Below are positions 41,610-50,015 of a stretch of 64,000 nt of DNA, piece by piece. Below the pieces are notes generated by a model. It made no database searches. It worked only from the letters and a program-made list of their open reading frames with translations, and had not been told where the DNA came from. The translations under genes were made by a program, and so were the position numbers. How positions within the stretch are numbered: position 1 is the stretch's first letter; the number at the start of each line of letters is the position of its first letter. Source of the DNA: CALRWV02 sp943371965 (lineage in GTDB: Bacteria; Bacteroidota; JABWAT01); the NCBI GenBank assembly GCA_943371965.1, contig CALRWV020000006.1, positions 124,001-188,000 on the forward strand. Reading direction: 5' to 3'.

Positions 41610-42149
41610 TCAATTTGCTGCTTTTACAACAATGGTTTCCACAAGATACGAAATACCTGTTTTCATCAGTTTGTTCAGAAGCCAATCCGGCAAAATGGAA
41701 TCATAATCGACCGAAATATTGTAGGTGATTTTAGTTTGGTTTCCCATGGGTTCCAGTTTCCAGCTTCCTTCATAATTTTTTAAATCTCCTTTCAGGGTTT
41801 TAAATGTCAGGTACTGGTTGTTTTCAGATTCAACGCATTCCTGAACAAATCTCAATTGCTGCCATGCAATGGTCATTGAGTAATCAACGGTAGCGGTTCT
41901 GTTTTCCTTTTTCAGCAGAGTGGAGTTGGTTACACTCGGAAGAAATTCTTCCATGGTGTCATAACTGGTCAGGATTTTCCAGATTTTTTCAGGTGGCAAT
42001 TTTGAAACAACAGAAGAAGATGCAATGCGTTTAATTCCATTTTGATCTACTGTTGTTTTTACTTCACCTACAATAAAATCTTCAAGTTTAATTTCTTTTT
42101 TTTGTTGTTGGGTGTTGAACAAAAGAAGGAAGGAAAGAATTAGCTGCAT
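41610..42149 (-). CDS. SRPBCC-superfamily protein (START/polyketide cyclase-like), exported
   Basis: The 179-aa protein has a weak hydrophobic N-terminus (MQLILSFLLLFNTQ) and then a helix-grip fold pattern: 'SSSVVSKLPPEKIWKILTSY', 'MEEFLPSVTNSTLLKKE', 'YEGSWKLEPMGNQTKITYNI' and a C-terminal helix 'WLLNKLMKTGISYLVETIVV'. SRPBCC proteins bind hydrophobic small molecules. Substrate and partner are not evident. It is in the same direction as CYTH with a terminator-like repeat in between, so the two are probably separate units. Confidence 0.78.
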   Translation of the reverse strand: MQLILSFLLLFNTQQQKKEIKLEDFIVGEVKTTVDQNGIKRIASSSVVSKLPPEKIWKILTSYDTMEEFLPSVTNSTLLKKENRTATVDYSMTIAWQQLRFVQECVESENNQYLTFKTLKGDLKNYEGSWKLEPMGNQTKITYNISVDYDSILPDWLLNKLMKTGISYLVETIVVKAAN

Positions 42150-42208
42150 TGTATCTCCAAGTTATTTTCACAAAGAACGAAAAAAAACTGGAAATGGTTT
42201 CTTGTAAA

Positions 42209-42243
42209 AAGTCCTGTGAGATTTTTGAAACCTCACAGGACTT
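42209..42243. repeat. Palindromic 'CCTCACAGG' repeat and likely terminator
   Basis: AAGTCCTGTGAG (42209-42220) pairs with CTCACAGGACTT (42232-42243) around an 11-nt loop. It ends three bases before the acyl-CoA dehydrogenase stop codon (minus strand), so it is placed as a terminator of that gene. Core is shared with the repeat at 62691-62723. Confidence 0.8.
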
Positions 42244-42246
42244 GAG

Positions 42247-43386
42247 TTATTTCCCCAAAACACCCTTTGCAATCACCATTCGCTGAATTTCAGAAGTTCC
42301 TTCACCGATGGTGCAGAGTTTGACATCGCGGTAAAATTTCTCTACCGGAAAGTCTTTTATATATCCGTATCCGCCAAAAATCTGAACCGCTTCATTTGCA
42401 ACTCTAACAGCAACTTCTGATGTGTAAAGTTTCGCCATTGCAGATTCAGTAGTAACCGGTTTTTTCTGATCTTTCAGTTCTGCTGCTTTATAAGTAAGTA
42501 ATTTTGCAGCTTCTATTTCAGTTGCCATGTCAGCCAATTTGAATTGAATTGCCTGAAATTCTGAAATAGTTTTTCCGAAAGCTTTCCTTTGTTTGGAATA
42601 CTCAAGTGACGCTTCATACGCACCGATCGCCATTCCCAACCCCAATGCTGCAATTGATATTCTGCCTCCATCCAAAACCTGCATGGCCTGACGGAATCCG
42701 TCGCCTTCTTCTCCCAATCTGTTGGCTACCGGAACTTTCACATTTTCAAAAATCAGTTCACCGGTTTCGGAAGCACGTAATCCCAATTTGTTTTCTTTTT
42801 TTCCGGATGAAAAACCGGGCATTCCTTTTTCAAGAACAAGTGCGGTAACTCCCTTGTTTCCTTTTGACGGATTTGTGTTCACCAAAACAACCGCAATTTC
42901 TCCGCTGTGTGAATGCGTAATAAATTGTTTTGATCCATTTACGACGTAATGATCACCTTCAAGTTTGGCGACTGTTTTTAAACCACCGGCATCTGATCCG
43001 CTGTGAGGCTCTGTCAAACCCCAAGCTCCAATCTTTTTACCGGAAGCAAGTGGAATCAGCCATTTCTTTTTCTGTTCGTCATTTCCGAACATGTAAATAT
43101 GATTGCTGCAAAGTGAATTGTGGGCTGCAATCGAAATTCCTACAGACCCGCATACTTTCGAAAGTTCTACAACGGCAGTTACATATTCCATATAACCCAT
43201 TCCTGAACCGCCGTATTCTTCAGGAAAAATAATTCCCATGATTCCCAAATCACCCAATTCATGAATGACAGCTTTTGGAAAAGTTTGGGCTTCATCCCAT
43301 TCCATTACATGTGGTTTGATTTTCTTTTTTGCAAAATCGGCAACGGTTGATTGAATCATTTTCATTGATTCAGTGGTCTCGAACAT
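42247..43386 (-). CDS. Acyl-CoA dehydrogenase
   Basis: The 379-aa flavoprotein has 'GWGLTEPHSGSD'-type loop here as 'AWGLTEPHSGSDAGG', 'FITHSHSGEIAVVLV', 'YSKQRKAFGKTISEFQAIQF' and the C-terminal signature 'IFGGYGYIKDFPVEKFYRDV' followed by 'GEGTSEIQRMVIAKGVLGK'. It dehydrogenates the alpha-beta bond of a short acyl-CoA. Length fits butyryl- or isovaleryl-CoA-type enzymes. Given the carboxyltransferase and hydratase genes ~8-13 kb away, an isovaleryl-CoA or citronellyl-CoA role is conceivable but unproven. Confidence 0.94.
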   Translation of the reverse strand: MFETTESMKMIQSTVADFAKKKIKPHVMEWDEAQTFPKAVIHELGDLGIMGIIFPEEYGGSGMGYMEYVTAVVELSKVCGSVGISIAAHNSLCSNHIYMFGNDEQKKKWLIPLASGKKIGAWGLTEPHSGSDAGGLKTVAKLEGDHYVVNGSKQFITHSHSGEIAVVLVNTNPSKGNKGVTALVLEKGMPGFSSGKKENKLGLRASETGELIFENVKVPVANRLGEEGDGFRQAMQVLDGGRISIAALGLGMAIGAYEASLEYSKQRKAFGKTISEFQAIQFKLADMATEIEAAKLLTYKAAELKDQKKPVTTESAMAKLYTSEVAVRVANEAVQIFGGYGYIKDFPVEKFYRDVKLCTIGEGTSEIQRMVIAKGVLGK

Positions 43387-43814
43387 AGAATCTCCTTCTG
43401 AATGTGGTCTAACAGTTTGGTCTGGTCATGGTTTTGAAAGTACGGTGCGATTGCGAAAACAAGATAAGAGCGAACGAAGAGAAACCGGATTAATGAATAG
43501 CGGTTTCAGGAGAATGAAATGTGACTAATCAGTCAATAAATTTATATTCTTTATTTCTCGCAAAGCCGCAAAGAACGCCAAGAAAACATAAAATGAACCA
43601 AGAATAAACAAAAGAGCAAGAAAATGGGTCCATTCCCACAACCTATCCCTAACACTGTCGGGAGAAGTGGATTTATGTCTTTCATTTGCGGTAATTATTT
43701 AATAAATGAATCCCGTCATTCGGATGAAGTAATAACTTGTACTCTGCACCACAATCTGGGTTAAATATAAATCAATACCTTTGCGACTTAGCGTCTTTGC
43801 GAGAAATCTTTTTA
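43387..43814. repeat. 428-bp gap bounded in part by inverted 'CGCAAAGACGC' repeats
   Basis: ATTTCTCGCAAAGCCGCAAA GAACGCCAAG (43553-43582) and CCTTTGCGACTTAGCGTCTT TGCGAGAAATC (43778-43808) are related words in opposite orientation. They bracket ~195 bp with no recognisable gene. TTTCTCGCAAAG is shared at the outer edges. The family recurs at 24144-24217 and 54046-54127. The rest of the gap shows no clear feature. Confidence 0.6.
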
Positions 43815-44351
43815 TCAATATTTTACAAGCGAGTCGATCTGATAATTTTTCAGGCGTTCTCTTCCATTGAGAAAGGAAAGTTCAATCAGAAAACAGACAT
43901 TGACAACTATCCCGCCAAGTTTTTCCACCAACTGAATAGTTGCGTCCACAGTTCCGCCGGTTGCCAGAACATCATCATGAATGATAACACGGTCGCCGGG
44001 TTTGATGGAATCTTTATGAATTTCGAGAACGCTCTGTCCGTATTCAAGATCGTAAGAAACTGAAATGACATCGGCAGGAAGTTTTCCTTTTTTTCTGACT
44101 GGAACAAATCCTGCATGCAGTTCATTGGCTAATATGGATCCGAAAATAAATCCGCGTGATTCTATGCTGACAATTTTGGTGGCATTCAAACCCATATTCT
44201 GATGAACAAAAAAATAGGAAACTTCGCTCAATAATTTCGGACTTTGAAGAACAGGTGTAATATCCTTGAACATGATTCCAGGCTTTGGAAAATCAGGTAC
44301 ATCACGGATAACAGAACTTACATCTTTTGTTAAAGTGGAAAAATCCATCAT
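43815..44351 (-). CDS. apt: Adenine phosphoribosyltransferase
   Basis: The 178-aa protein has the phosphoribosyltransferase PRPP loop 'VIIHDDVLATGGT' (canonical VVDDVLATGGT-type), plus 'IVSIESRGFIFGSILANEL' and 'GFVPVRKKGKLPADVISVSY', which are Apt hallmarks. It recycles adenine to AMP with PRPP. The ATG pair at the start leaves the exact N-terminus open by one residue. RBS-like GGAAGGAAA lies upstream. A small outer-membrane-like protein gene precedes it by 16 bp. Confidence 0.95.
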   Translation of the reverse strand: MMDFSTLTKDVSSVIRDVPDFPKPGIMFKDITPVLQSPKLLSEVSYFFVHQNMGLNATKIVSIESRGFIFGSILANELHAGFVPVRKKGKLPADVISVSYDLEYGQSVLEIHKDSIKPGDRVIIHDDVLATGGTVDATIQLVEKLGGIVVNVCFLIELSFLNGRERLKNYQIDSLVKY

Positions 44352-44367
44352 CGAATTTCCTTCCTGG

Positions 44368-44835
44368 TTAAAACCAGTATCTGATTAAAAAACAATTTTC
44401 ATAATCAGGTTCTGTTTTCGGATATGTTAAGAGTCTCAATCCCGTCTCAACAGATAAATCGATCCGGGAGATAGGAAAGGAAAAACCGGTTTTAAGATTC
44501 AAACCCTGAAACCATCCGTTAGTTGCTCTGTAGATTTCTGTTCCGTCTCCAATTGATTTCCCTCCAAAAATTCCAGTTGCCAAATAGGGGAAGAAGGTTG
44601 AGTTATCAAGCTGCATCTGCCAATGATAAAGGTAATTGGTTTCAGAATACCAGAACGAATCAAGCGTCCAGGAAACTGAGAAATCAAAAGCATTTACATT
44701 AGATGTCCAATATTTTAAGTTGATTCCGGCGATTGAGCTTAACCTTGCACCGATTCCCAAATTATTCTGTGCAAATAAATTGAGACCCAAGATTGTGAAA
44801 CAGAAGACGAGAATTAGTTTTTTCAAACGGAACAA
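44368..44835 (-). CDS. Small outer-membrane beta-barrel-like protein, unknown function
   Basis: A signal peptide (MFRLKKLILVFCFTILGLNLFAQ, processed after FAQ) leads into alternating aromatic/polar strands: 'GARLSSIAGINLKYW', 'NAFDFSVSWTL', 'YHWQMQLDNSTFFPYLATGI', 'LNLKTGFSFPISRIDLSVET' and a C-terminal 'FLIRYWF' ending in Phe. This pattern is typical of small 8-strand barrels. No named family was recognised. It is 16 bp upstream of apt and may be co-transcribed, without an obvious functional link. Confidence 0.75.
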   Translation of the reverse strand: MFRLKKLILVFCFTILGLNLFAQNNLGIGARLSSIAGINLKYWTSNVNAFDFSVSWTLDSFWYSETNYLYHWQMQLDNSTFFPYLATGIFGGKSIGDGTEIYRATNGWFQGLNLKTGFSFPISRIDLSVETGLRLLTYPKTEPDYENCFLIRYWF

Positions 44836-44953
44836 ACTCCAAGTTGCGGGTGAAAGTAGGAAAAAGTAGGTGGAATTTCAAAGAAATGGGTTAAAGAGAA
44901 AAAATTATGAAATAAATGTTATCTTCGGAAGAAATTAATCAAAAGATGCAACC

Positions 44954-45733
44954 ATGAAATATTTACTGGCAATTGATATCGGTAACACGAATACTGTTTT
45001 GGGAATTATGGATAAAGGAAAAGTTCTTCACAGTTGGCGTGTAACAACTGGAAACCTTCAGACAGAAGATGAATTGGGTATTGTTATACTTTCGATGCTC
45101 CATCATTCTGATTTTACGAAAGAAGATATTTCTTTGGTTGGAATCGCTTCCGTTGTTCCGAATGTTACCGGAATTTACCAGAAAATATCGGAAAAGTATT
45201 TCGGTTTGATTCCATTCATTGTTGGGTCGCACCTGAAACTGAAAATTAAAATCAAATATGAAGACCCGAAAGCTGTTGGTGCTGACAGGCTATGCAATGT
45301 TGTTGCTGCTTATGAAAAATATGGCGGTCCGGGAATTGTAATTGATTTTGGAACTGCAACCACTTATGATGTATATGACGATAAGGGAAATTATCTGGGT
45401 GGAAATATTGCACCGGGAATTGAAACCAGTGCGTATGCACTTCACCAGAGAACTGCAAAACTTCCAAAAATTGATCTGAAACTTCCTGAGAATATAATTG
45501 CAGTCAATACAACAGAAAGTATGCAGAATGGAATTCTGCTTGGAGCACTTGATTCGATGGAAGGAATGGTAAAACGGATTTCAAAACAGTTGAATTCATC
45601 TCCTGTTCTGACATTAACCGGTGGAATCAGTGGATTCATTAAGGAAAATTCGAAGTTGAAATTCAATTTGGAACCTGATCTTGTTCTGGAAGGCATTTAC
45701 AAAATCGGAAAAAGAGCCGGATTGATAAAGTGA
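44954..45733 (+). CDS. coaX: Type III pantothenate kinase
   Basis: The 259-aa protein shows the three CoaX signatures: 'LLAIDIGNTNTVLGIMD' (ATP phosphate site), 'KAVGADRLCNVVAAYEKYG' and 'IVIDFGTATTYDVYDDKG', plus 'NIAPGIETSAYALHQRTAKL' and 'LTGGISGFI'. It phosphorylates pantothenate in the first step of CoA synthesis. Length agrees with the family. It stands divergent from the small barrel gene and 88 bp upstream of a lipoprotein gene. Confidence 0.96.
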   Translation: MKYLLAIDIGNTNTVLGIMDKGKVLHSWRVTTGNLQTEDELGIVILSMLHHSDFTKEDISLVGIASVVPNVTGIYQKISEKYFGLIPFIVGSHLKLKIKIKYEDPKAVGADRLCNVVAAYEKYGGPGIVIDFGTATTYDVYDDKGNYLGGNIAPGIETSAYALHQRTAKLPKIDLKLPENIIAVNTTESMQNGILLGALDSMEGMVKRISKQLNSSPVLTLTGGISGFIKENSKLKFNLEPDLVLEGIYKIGKRAGLIK

Positions 45734-45821
45734 ATTTCCGGTTTGGTTCATTAACTGTTTTTTTGTTAACTTTACCCACAGTCTTTTGATAATATCTCGA
45801 AAAGTCGTAGGAGAACTCCCA

Positions 45822-46817
45822 ATGAAAACGTTTCTTTTTATTTTTCTGGCATCAGTTTTTATTTTTTCTTGCGAAAGAAAGGAAGACGGCACAGAGGATT
45901 CCGGTGGAATTGTTACACCAACAATCCCAACGGATTTTTGGAAAAAAACTGGAACAGAAGTTGATAAAATCGGGGATGGAATAATTGTCTATAAGTTGTT
46001 TTACGCAGACGATGGAACTTTATTTGCTGGAACAGACAGTGGCATCTACCGAACAATAACAGAAGGTGGTAAATGGAAGCACCTTTTGAATCAAAAAATT
46101 GAAGTTAATGATTTTACAAAAGACAATTCCGGAAATATTTATGCCGCTACTGCAAACAATGGGGTTTACAGGTCAACAGATTTGGGAGTAACCTGGAATT
46201 CATTTGGATTAACTGGCAAAAAAGTATGGTCATTAACTAAAAATTCTTTGGGGACACTTTTTGCAGGTACTGAAGATGATGGTGTTTTTAAATTAAACGA
46301 AGGATCAGAAACATGGAATTATGTTGCACTGAAAGATACAGCTGTTATTTCATTTACTTCCGATAAAACAGGAAAACTGTTTGCCGGAACATATGGAATG
46401 GGAGTTTTGAAATCAGTAAACAATGGAATTACATGGACAAAGACAAAATTTAATTTTGGGATTATTACATCTGTAAGATTCGACTCTTCAAACACTTTGT
46501 TTTTCAGTAACTGGAGCGATAAAATTTATAAGTCTGCCGATCTCGGAAACACTATAACCCCAACTCAAATCGGTTCTCCAATCTATATTTATGATATTCA
46601 ATTTACCAAAAATGGACTTATTGCAGTCAGTGGTCTAGATGGAATTACTGTATCTTCAAATGGTGGTCAAAATTGGCAGTATGTAAATTCGGGATTATCT
46701 GATAAAGAAAGCCGTTCCATTGCTATAAATTCAGCTGGTTATATTTTTGCGGCGACTGAATCCAAGGGAGTCTTTAAAAGCAATGATGTTATTTTAAATT
46801 ATAAAAATTACAAATAA
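45822..46817 (+). CDS. Lipoprotein with BNR/Ycf48-like propeller repeats
   Basis: The start at 45822 gives MKTFLFIFLASVFIFSC, a lipoprotein signal with Cys17, and has AGGAG eight bases upstream; an in-frame upstream start at 45786 would spoil the signal. The mature part has about seven repeats of the type 'GTLFAGTDSGIYRTITEGG', 'NIYAATANNGVYRSTDLGVT', 'GKLFAGTYGMGVLKSVNNGI' and 'YIFAATESKGVFKS', as in sialidase-like BNR/Ycf48 propellers. Surface-exposed, probably binding protein or glycan; no catalytic residues are recognised. It overlaps the convergent HAD gene by 10 bp at its 3' end. Confidence 0.85.
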   Translation: MKTFLFIFLASVFIFSCERKEDGTEDSGGIVTPTIPTDFWKKTGTEVDKIGDGIIVYKLFYADDGTLFAGTDSGIYRTITEGGKWKHLLNQKIEVNDFTKDNSGNIYAATANNGVYRSTDLGVTWNSFGLTGKKVWSLTKNSLGTLFAGTEDDGVFKLNEGSETWNYVALKDTAVISFTSDKTGKLFAGTYGMGVLKSVNNGITWTKTKFNFGIITSVRFDSSNTLFFSNWSDKIYKSADLGNTITPTQIGSPIYIYDIQFTKNGLIAVSGLDGITVSSNGGQNWQYVNSGLSDKESRSIAINSAGYIFAATESKGVFKSNDVILNYKNYK

Positions 46818-47434
46818 TCAATTATAGACTTATCTATAGAAATCAATAACGTTTTAATTCCTACCATTTCTGCAGCTTCAATATTTTTCAGCGTATCCTC
46901 TATAAATAACGTTTCTGAAGGATTCAATCCTGAATCTTTCAGAACAAAATCAAAAATGTCTGCGTCCGGTTTTCTCATTCCAAGTTCAAACGAAAAATAA
47001 GCTTTTTCAAAGATATCCTTGTATGAATTGAATTTGAATTCATCCTTCAGATAATTATTCATCCAGATCATGTGGATTGAGTTTGTGTTGCTCAGCATGA
47101 ATATTCTGTATTTCTTTTTCAGTTCAAGAATCAGTTCAATTCGTTCTGCTGGAATTCCGATCAGAATGGCATTCCAAGCATCATCAAACACATCTTCCGA
47201 GACAGAAATTTTTAATTCACTGCAAACAAGTTTTCTGAATTCAGCATCAGTTATCAACCCCTTTTCATGCAAATTAAACATTTCATGCTGTTTGGAATGC
47301 GAAAAATGTTCAATGAAATCAGGAAATCCAAAATCTTTGAATTTATCAGCAGTTCGGTGATGGTCAATGTCTATGATGACTCCTCCCAGATCGAAGATGA
47401 TATTTTTAATTCCGTAAAGTGGGTTTTGCTTCAT
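46808..47434 (-). CDS. HAD-superfamily phosphatase
   Basis: The 208-aa protein has HAD motif I 'IIFDLGGVIIDIDH' with the two Asp, motif II 'IFMLSNTNS', motif III Lys in 'GMRKPDADIF' and motif IV 'TLFIEDTLKNIEAAE'. The pattern is the IA/YihX-like alpha-D-glucose-1-phosphate phosphatase branch. The substrate is not determinable. Its 3' end overlaps the propeller lipoprotein gene. Confidence 0.92.
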   Translation of the reverse strand: MKQNPLYGIKNIIFDLGGVIIDIDHHRTADKFKDFGFPDFIEHFSHSKQHEMFNLHEKGLITDAEFRKLVCSELKISVSEDVFDDAWNAILIGIPAERIELILELKKKYRIFMLSNTNSIHMIWMNNYLKDEFKFNSYKDIFEKAYFSFELGMRKPDADIFDFVLKDSGLNPSETLFIEDTLKNIEAAEMVGIKTLLISIDKSIIDYL

Positions 47435-47646
47435 ATAAATGACTTTGATTTGTTCCGAAATAAAGGGATGGAATCAGGTTTATTCCAAGTGTCTGATATT
47501 TAAAGATTAACAGCAAAGATTCAAAATAATAACTGAAAAAGAAAATCAGTTCACCTGTAAATTATGCATGGACAAAAATTATAAAATGAGTAGTGTTTTT
47601 ATAAACCATTGTCAGTTGTCGGAAATAAAATTAACTTGATTCCGCT

Positions 47647-48003
47647 ATGCATGAACTATCATTGGCACGTGAAATTATCAGGGTTATGGAAGAACACGTT
47701 CCCGAAACCGACAGGGATAAAGTAACTTCTGTCATTGTTGAAATCGGGGTTCACAGCAATGTGGTTGCGGATTCACTTCGTTTTTCATTTGACGCCCTGA
47801 ATAAAAGTACAACATTTGAAAAAACAAAAATGATAACAGTTAAAGTGCCGGTTCAAATTTCATGTCTGAACTGCGGTGAAGAATCAAGAATTTCGGAAAT
47901 GCACTATTTATGTCCAAAATGCCAGTCAACACAATTCAATGTGATTGGAGGCGAAGATATCCGTGTTAAGGAAATTATTGTATCGGAGTTGTTATGCATG
48001 TAA
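47647..48003 (+). CDS. hypA: Hydrogenase nickel incorporation protein HypA
   Basis: The protein starts MHELSLAREI with the nickel-binding His2, and has the zinc site 'CLNCGEESRISEMHYLCPKC' (CxxC...CxxC). 118 aa is normal. HypA and HypB insert nickel into the large-subunit precursor. It is the first of five overlapping hyp genes and its 3' end overlaps hypB by 10 bp, so co-translation is likely. Confidence 0.97.
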   Translation: MHELSLAREIIRVMEEHVPETDRDKVTSVIVEIGVHSNVVADSLRFSFDALNKSTTFEKTKMITVKVPVQISCLNCGEESRISEMHYLCPKCQSTQFNVIGGEDIRVKEIIVSELLCM

Positions 48004-48686
48004 TTACCGTTGAAAAAAAAGTACTTGAAAAAAATGATGAAATAGCTTCCCGCAACAGAACCGATTTTAAAAATGAAGGACTGTTTACCATCAATGTTCT
48101 GGGTTCACCCGGCTCAGGAAAAACAACATTGCTTGAACAGACCATTTTGCGTTCGAAAGATCTATTTAAAACAGAAGTGATTGAAGGTGATATTCAAACC
48201 GATCTGGATGCACAGAGGATTTCTTCACTCGATATTCCGGTTGTCCAGATAGTGACCAACGGTGCCTGTCATCTTGAAGCTCAGCTTGTTAGGGACAGTT
48301 ACATGCAGTTACCTGATGGTGATGTTGATTTACTAATAATAGAAAATGTAGGAAACCTTGTTTGTCCTGCAAGTTATGATTTGGGTGAAGATAAAAAAAT
48401 AGTCGTTTTGAGCGTAACGGAAGGTGAAGACAAACCTCTGAAATATCCGAAAATGTTCAGACAATCTTCTGTAATGATAGTGAATAAAATTGACCTGCTT
48501 CCGTATGTCTCCTGTTCAATTGACAAAATGGTCAGCAATGCAAAAATGATCAATCCTGATCTGATTGTTTTTATATTGTCATGCACAACCGGTGAAGGTT
48601 TTGATGATTGGATCAAATGGCTGGATGATCAGGTTGAATCTGTAGAAATTCCGGAGTTTGAAAATGTGTCTGGCAGTTCCAGGTAA
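47994..48686 (+). CDS. hypB: Hydrogenase/urease nickel incorporation GTPase HypB
   Basis: The 230-aa GTPase has P-loop 'GSPGSGKTTLLEQ', 'VIEGDIQTDLDAQRI', the metal site 'NGACHLEAQLV' (Cys and His), 'IENVGNLVCPASYDLGED' and the NKxD-type 'IVNKIDLLPY'. The N-terminal His-rich nickel store of some HypB proteins is missing. It delivers nickel to HypA/large subunit at the expense of GTP. It overlaps hypA by 10 bp and hypC by 23 bp. Confidence 0.97.
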   Translation: MHVITVEKKVLEKNDEIASRNRTDFKNEGLFTINVLGSPGSGKTTLLEQTILRSKDLFKTEVIEGDIQTDLDAQRISSLDIPVVQIVTNGACHLEAQLVRDSYMQLPDGDVDLLIIENVGNLVCPASYDLGEDKKIVVLSVTEGEDKPLKYPKMFRQSSVMIVNKIDLLPYVSCSIDKMVSNAKMINPDLIVFILSCTTGEGFDDWIKWLDDQVESVEIPEFENVSGSSR

Positions 48687-48900
48687 AATTATTTCAGTTC
48701 AGAAAAGCAACCATAACCAGATTACAGGAAAAGTCAGTTTTTCCGGTATTGTCAAAAATGTGGATTTGAGTTGTGTTCCCGATTCGATAACCGGAGATTA
48801 TGTAATTGTACATGTCGGATTTGCTCTGAATAAAATCAATGAGGATGAAGCTTTGAAATCCTTGCAGTTGATTAAGGAACTTGGAGAAATGAAAGAATGA
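48664..48900 (+). CDS. hypC: Hydrogenase assembly chaperone HypC
   Basis: Start at 48664 gives MCLAVPGKIIS, the invariant HypC N-terminus with catalytic Cys2; an upstream in-frame TTG at 48658 is not used. 78 aa is normal. HypC passes the Fe(CN)2CO group from HypD to the large-subunit precursor. It overlaps the end of hypB by 23 bp, so its RBS lies inside the hypB coding sequence. It joins hypD with a 4-bp overlap. Confidence 0.95.
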   Translation: MCLAVPGKIISVQKSNHNQITGKVSFSGIVKNVDLSCVPDSITGDYVIVHVGFALNKINEDEALKSLQLIKELGEMKE

Positions 48901-50015
48901 AATGGGTTGATGAATACCGTGATCATTCCCTAGTAAAAAAACTTTCTTCCGAAATCAAAAGCACAGTTACCCAACCTTGGACCATCATGGAAATTTGCGG
49001 TGGTCAAACTCATTCAATTTTAAAATATGGGCTTGAAGAATTTCTTCCGGAATCCATCAATTTGATTCATGGTCCCGGTTGTCCGGTTTGTGTTACTCCG
49101 CTGAAAAAAATTGATCAGGCTCTTGAAATTGCAACTCTCCCAAAAACAATGCTGCTTACTTTTGGCGATATGATGAGAGTCCCGGGTTCAAAGACGGATT
49201 TTCAATCATTGAAAGCTGAAGGAAAAAATATCGATTATGTTTACTCTCCGATTGATGCTGTGAAAGCTGCAAAACAAAATCCGGACAAAGAGGTTGTCTT
49301 TTTTGGAATTGGCTTCGAAACAACAGCTCCAGCAAACGCAATGTCGATAAAATTGGCAGCACAGTTGGGTCTAACCAATTATTCAGTTTTGTCATCACAA
49401 GTAACAGTTCCACATGCAATAGAATTTTTAATGTCACAGCCGGATTGTAAAATCCAGTCATTTCTCGCTGCAGGTCATGTCTGTTCAATTATGGGCTATT
49501 GGCAGTATGAACCATTGGCTTCACAATTCAGAATCCCAATTGTTGTATCTGGTTTTGAACCGGTTGATATTTTGGAAGGAATTTTATTGGCTGTTCGTCA
49601 GCTTGAAAAAGGTGAGACGAAGGTTGAAAATCAATATCACCGGGTTGTATCCAGAGAAGGAAACCTGACAGCACAATCTCTGATCAATGAAATCTTTGAA
49701 GTTTCTGATATGGGATGGCGGGGAATTGGAATTATTCCGAAAAGTGGTTTGAAAATCAGGGACAAATATTCTCAGTTTGATGCGGATAAGAAATTCTCCT
49801 TATCTGACATTCAAAGCAAAGAATCACAAGATTGCGAATCCGGTCAGATTTTACAGGGATTGATTGAACCGACACAATGCAAAGCATTTGGTAAAAAGTG
49901 TACGCCGGAACATCCGTTGGGTTCTCCGATGGTCAGTTCTGAAGGAGCCTGTGCCGCTTACTTTCATTATAAAAAGACCGTTAAAGAAAAAATTCCGGAA
50001 GCGGCAATATCATGA
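48897..50015 (+). CDS. hypD: Hydrogenase formation protein HypD
   Basis: The 372-aa protein has 'EICGGQTHSILKYG', 'HGPGCPVCVTPLKKID', 'FGIGFETTAPANA' and the C-terminal 'CTPEHPLGSPMVSSEGACAA' where Cys residues bind the [4Fe-4S] cluster. HypD with HypC assembles the Fe(CN)2CO unit. Start overlaps hypC stop and stop overlaps hypE start (ATGA both times), so expression is tightly coupled. Confidence 0.97.
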   Translation: MKWVDEYRDHSLVKKLSSEIKSTVTQPWTIMEICGGQTHSILKYGLEEFLPESINLIHGPGCPVCVTPLKKIDQALEIATLPKTMLLTFGDMMRVPGSKTDFQSLKAEGKNIDYVYSPIDAVKAAKQNPDKEVVFFGIGFETTAPANAMSIKLAAQLGLTNYSVLSSQVTVPHAIEFLMSQPDCKIQSFLAAGHVCSIMGYWQYEPLASQFRIPIVVSGFEPVDILEGILLAVRQLEKGETKVENQYHRVVSREGNLTAQSLINEIFEVSDMGWRGIGIIPKSGLKIRDKYSQFDADKKFSLSDIQSKESQDCESGQILQGLIEPTQCKAFGKKCTPEHPLGSPMVSSEGACAAYFHYKKTVKEKIPEAAIS

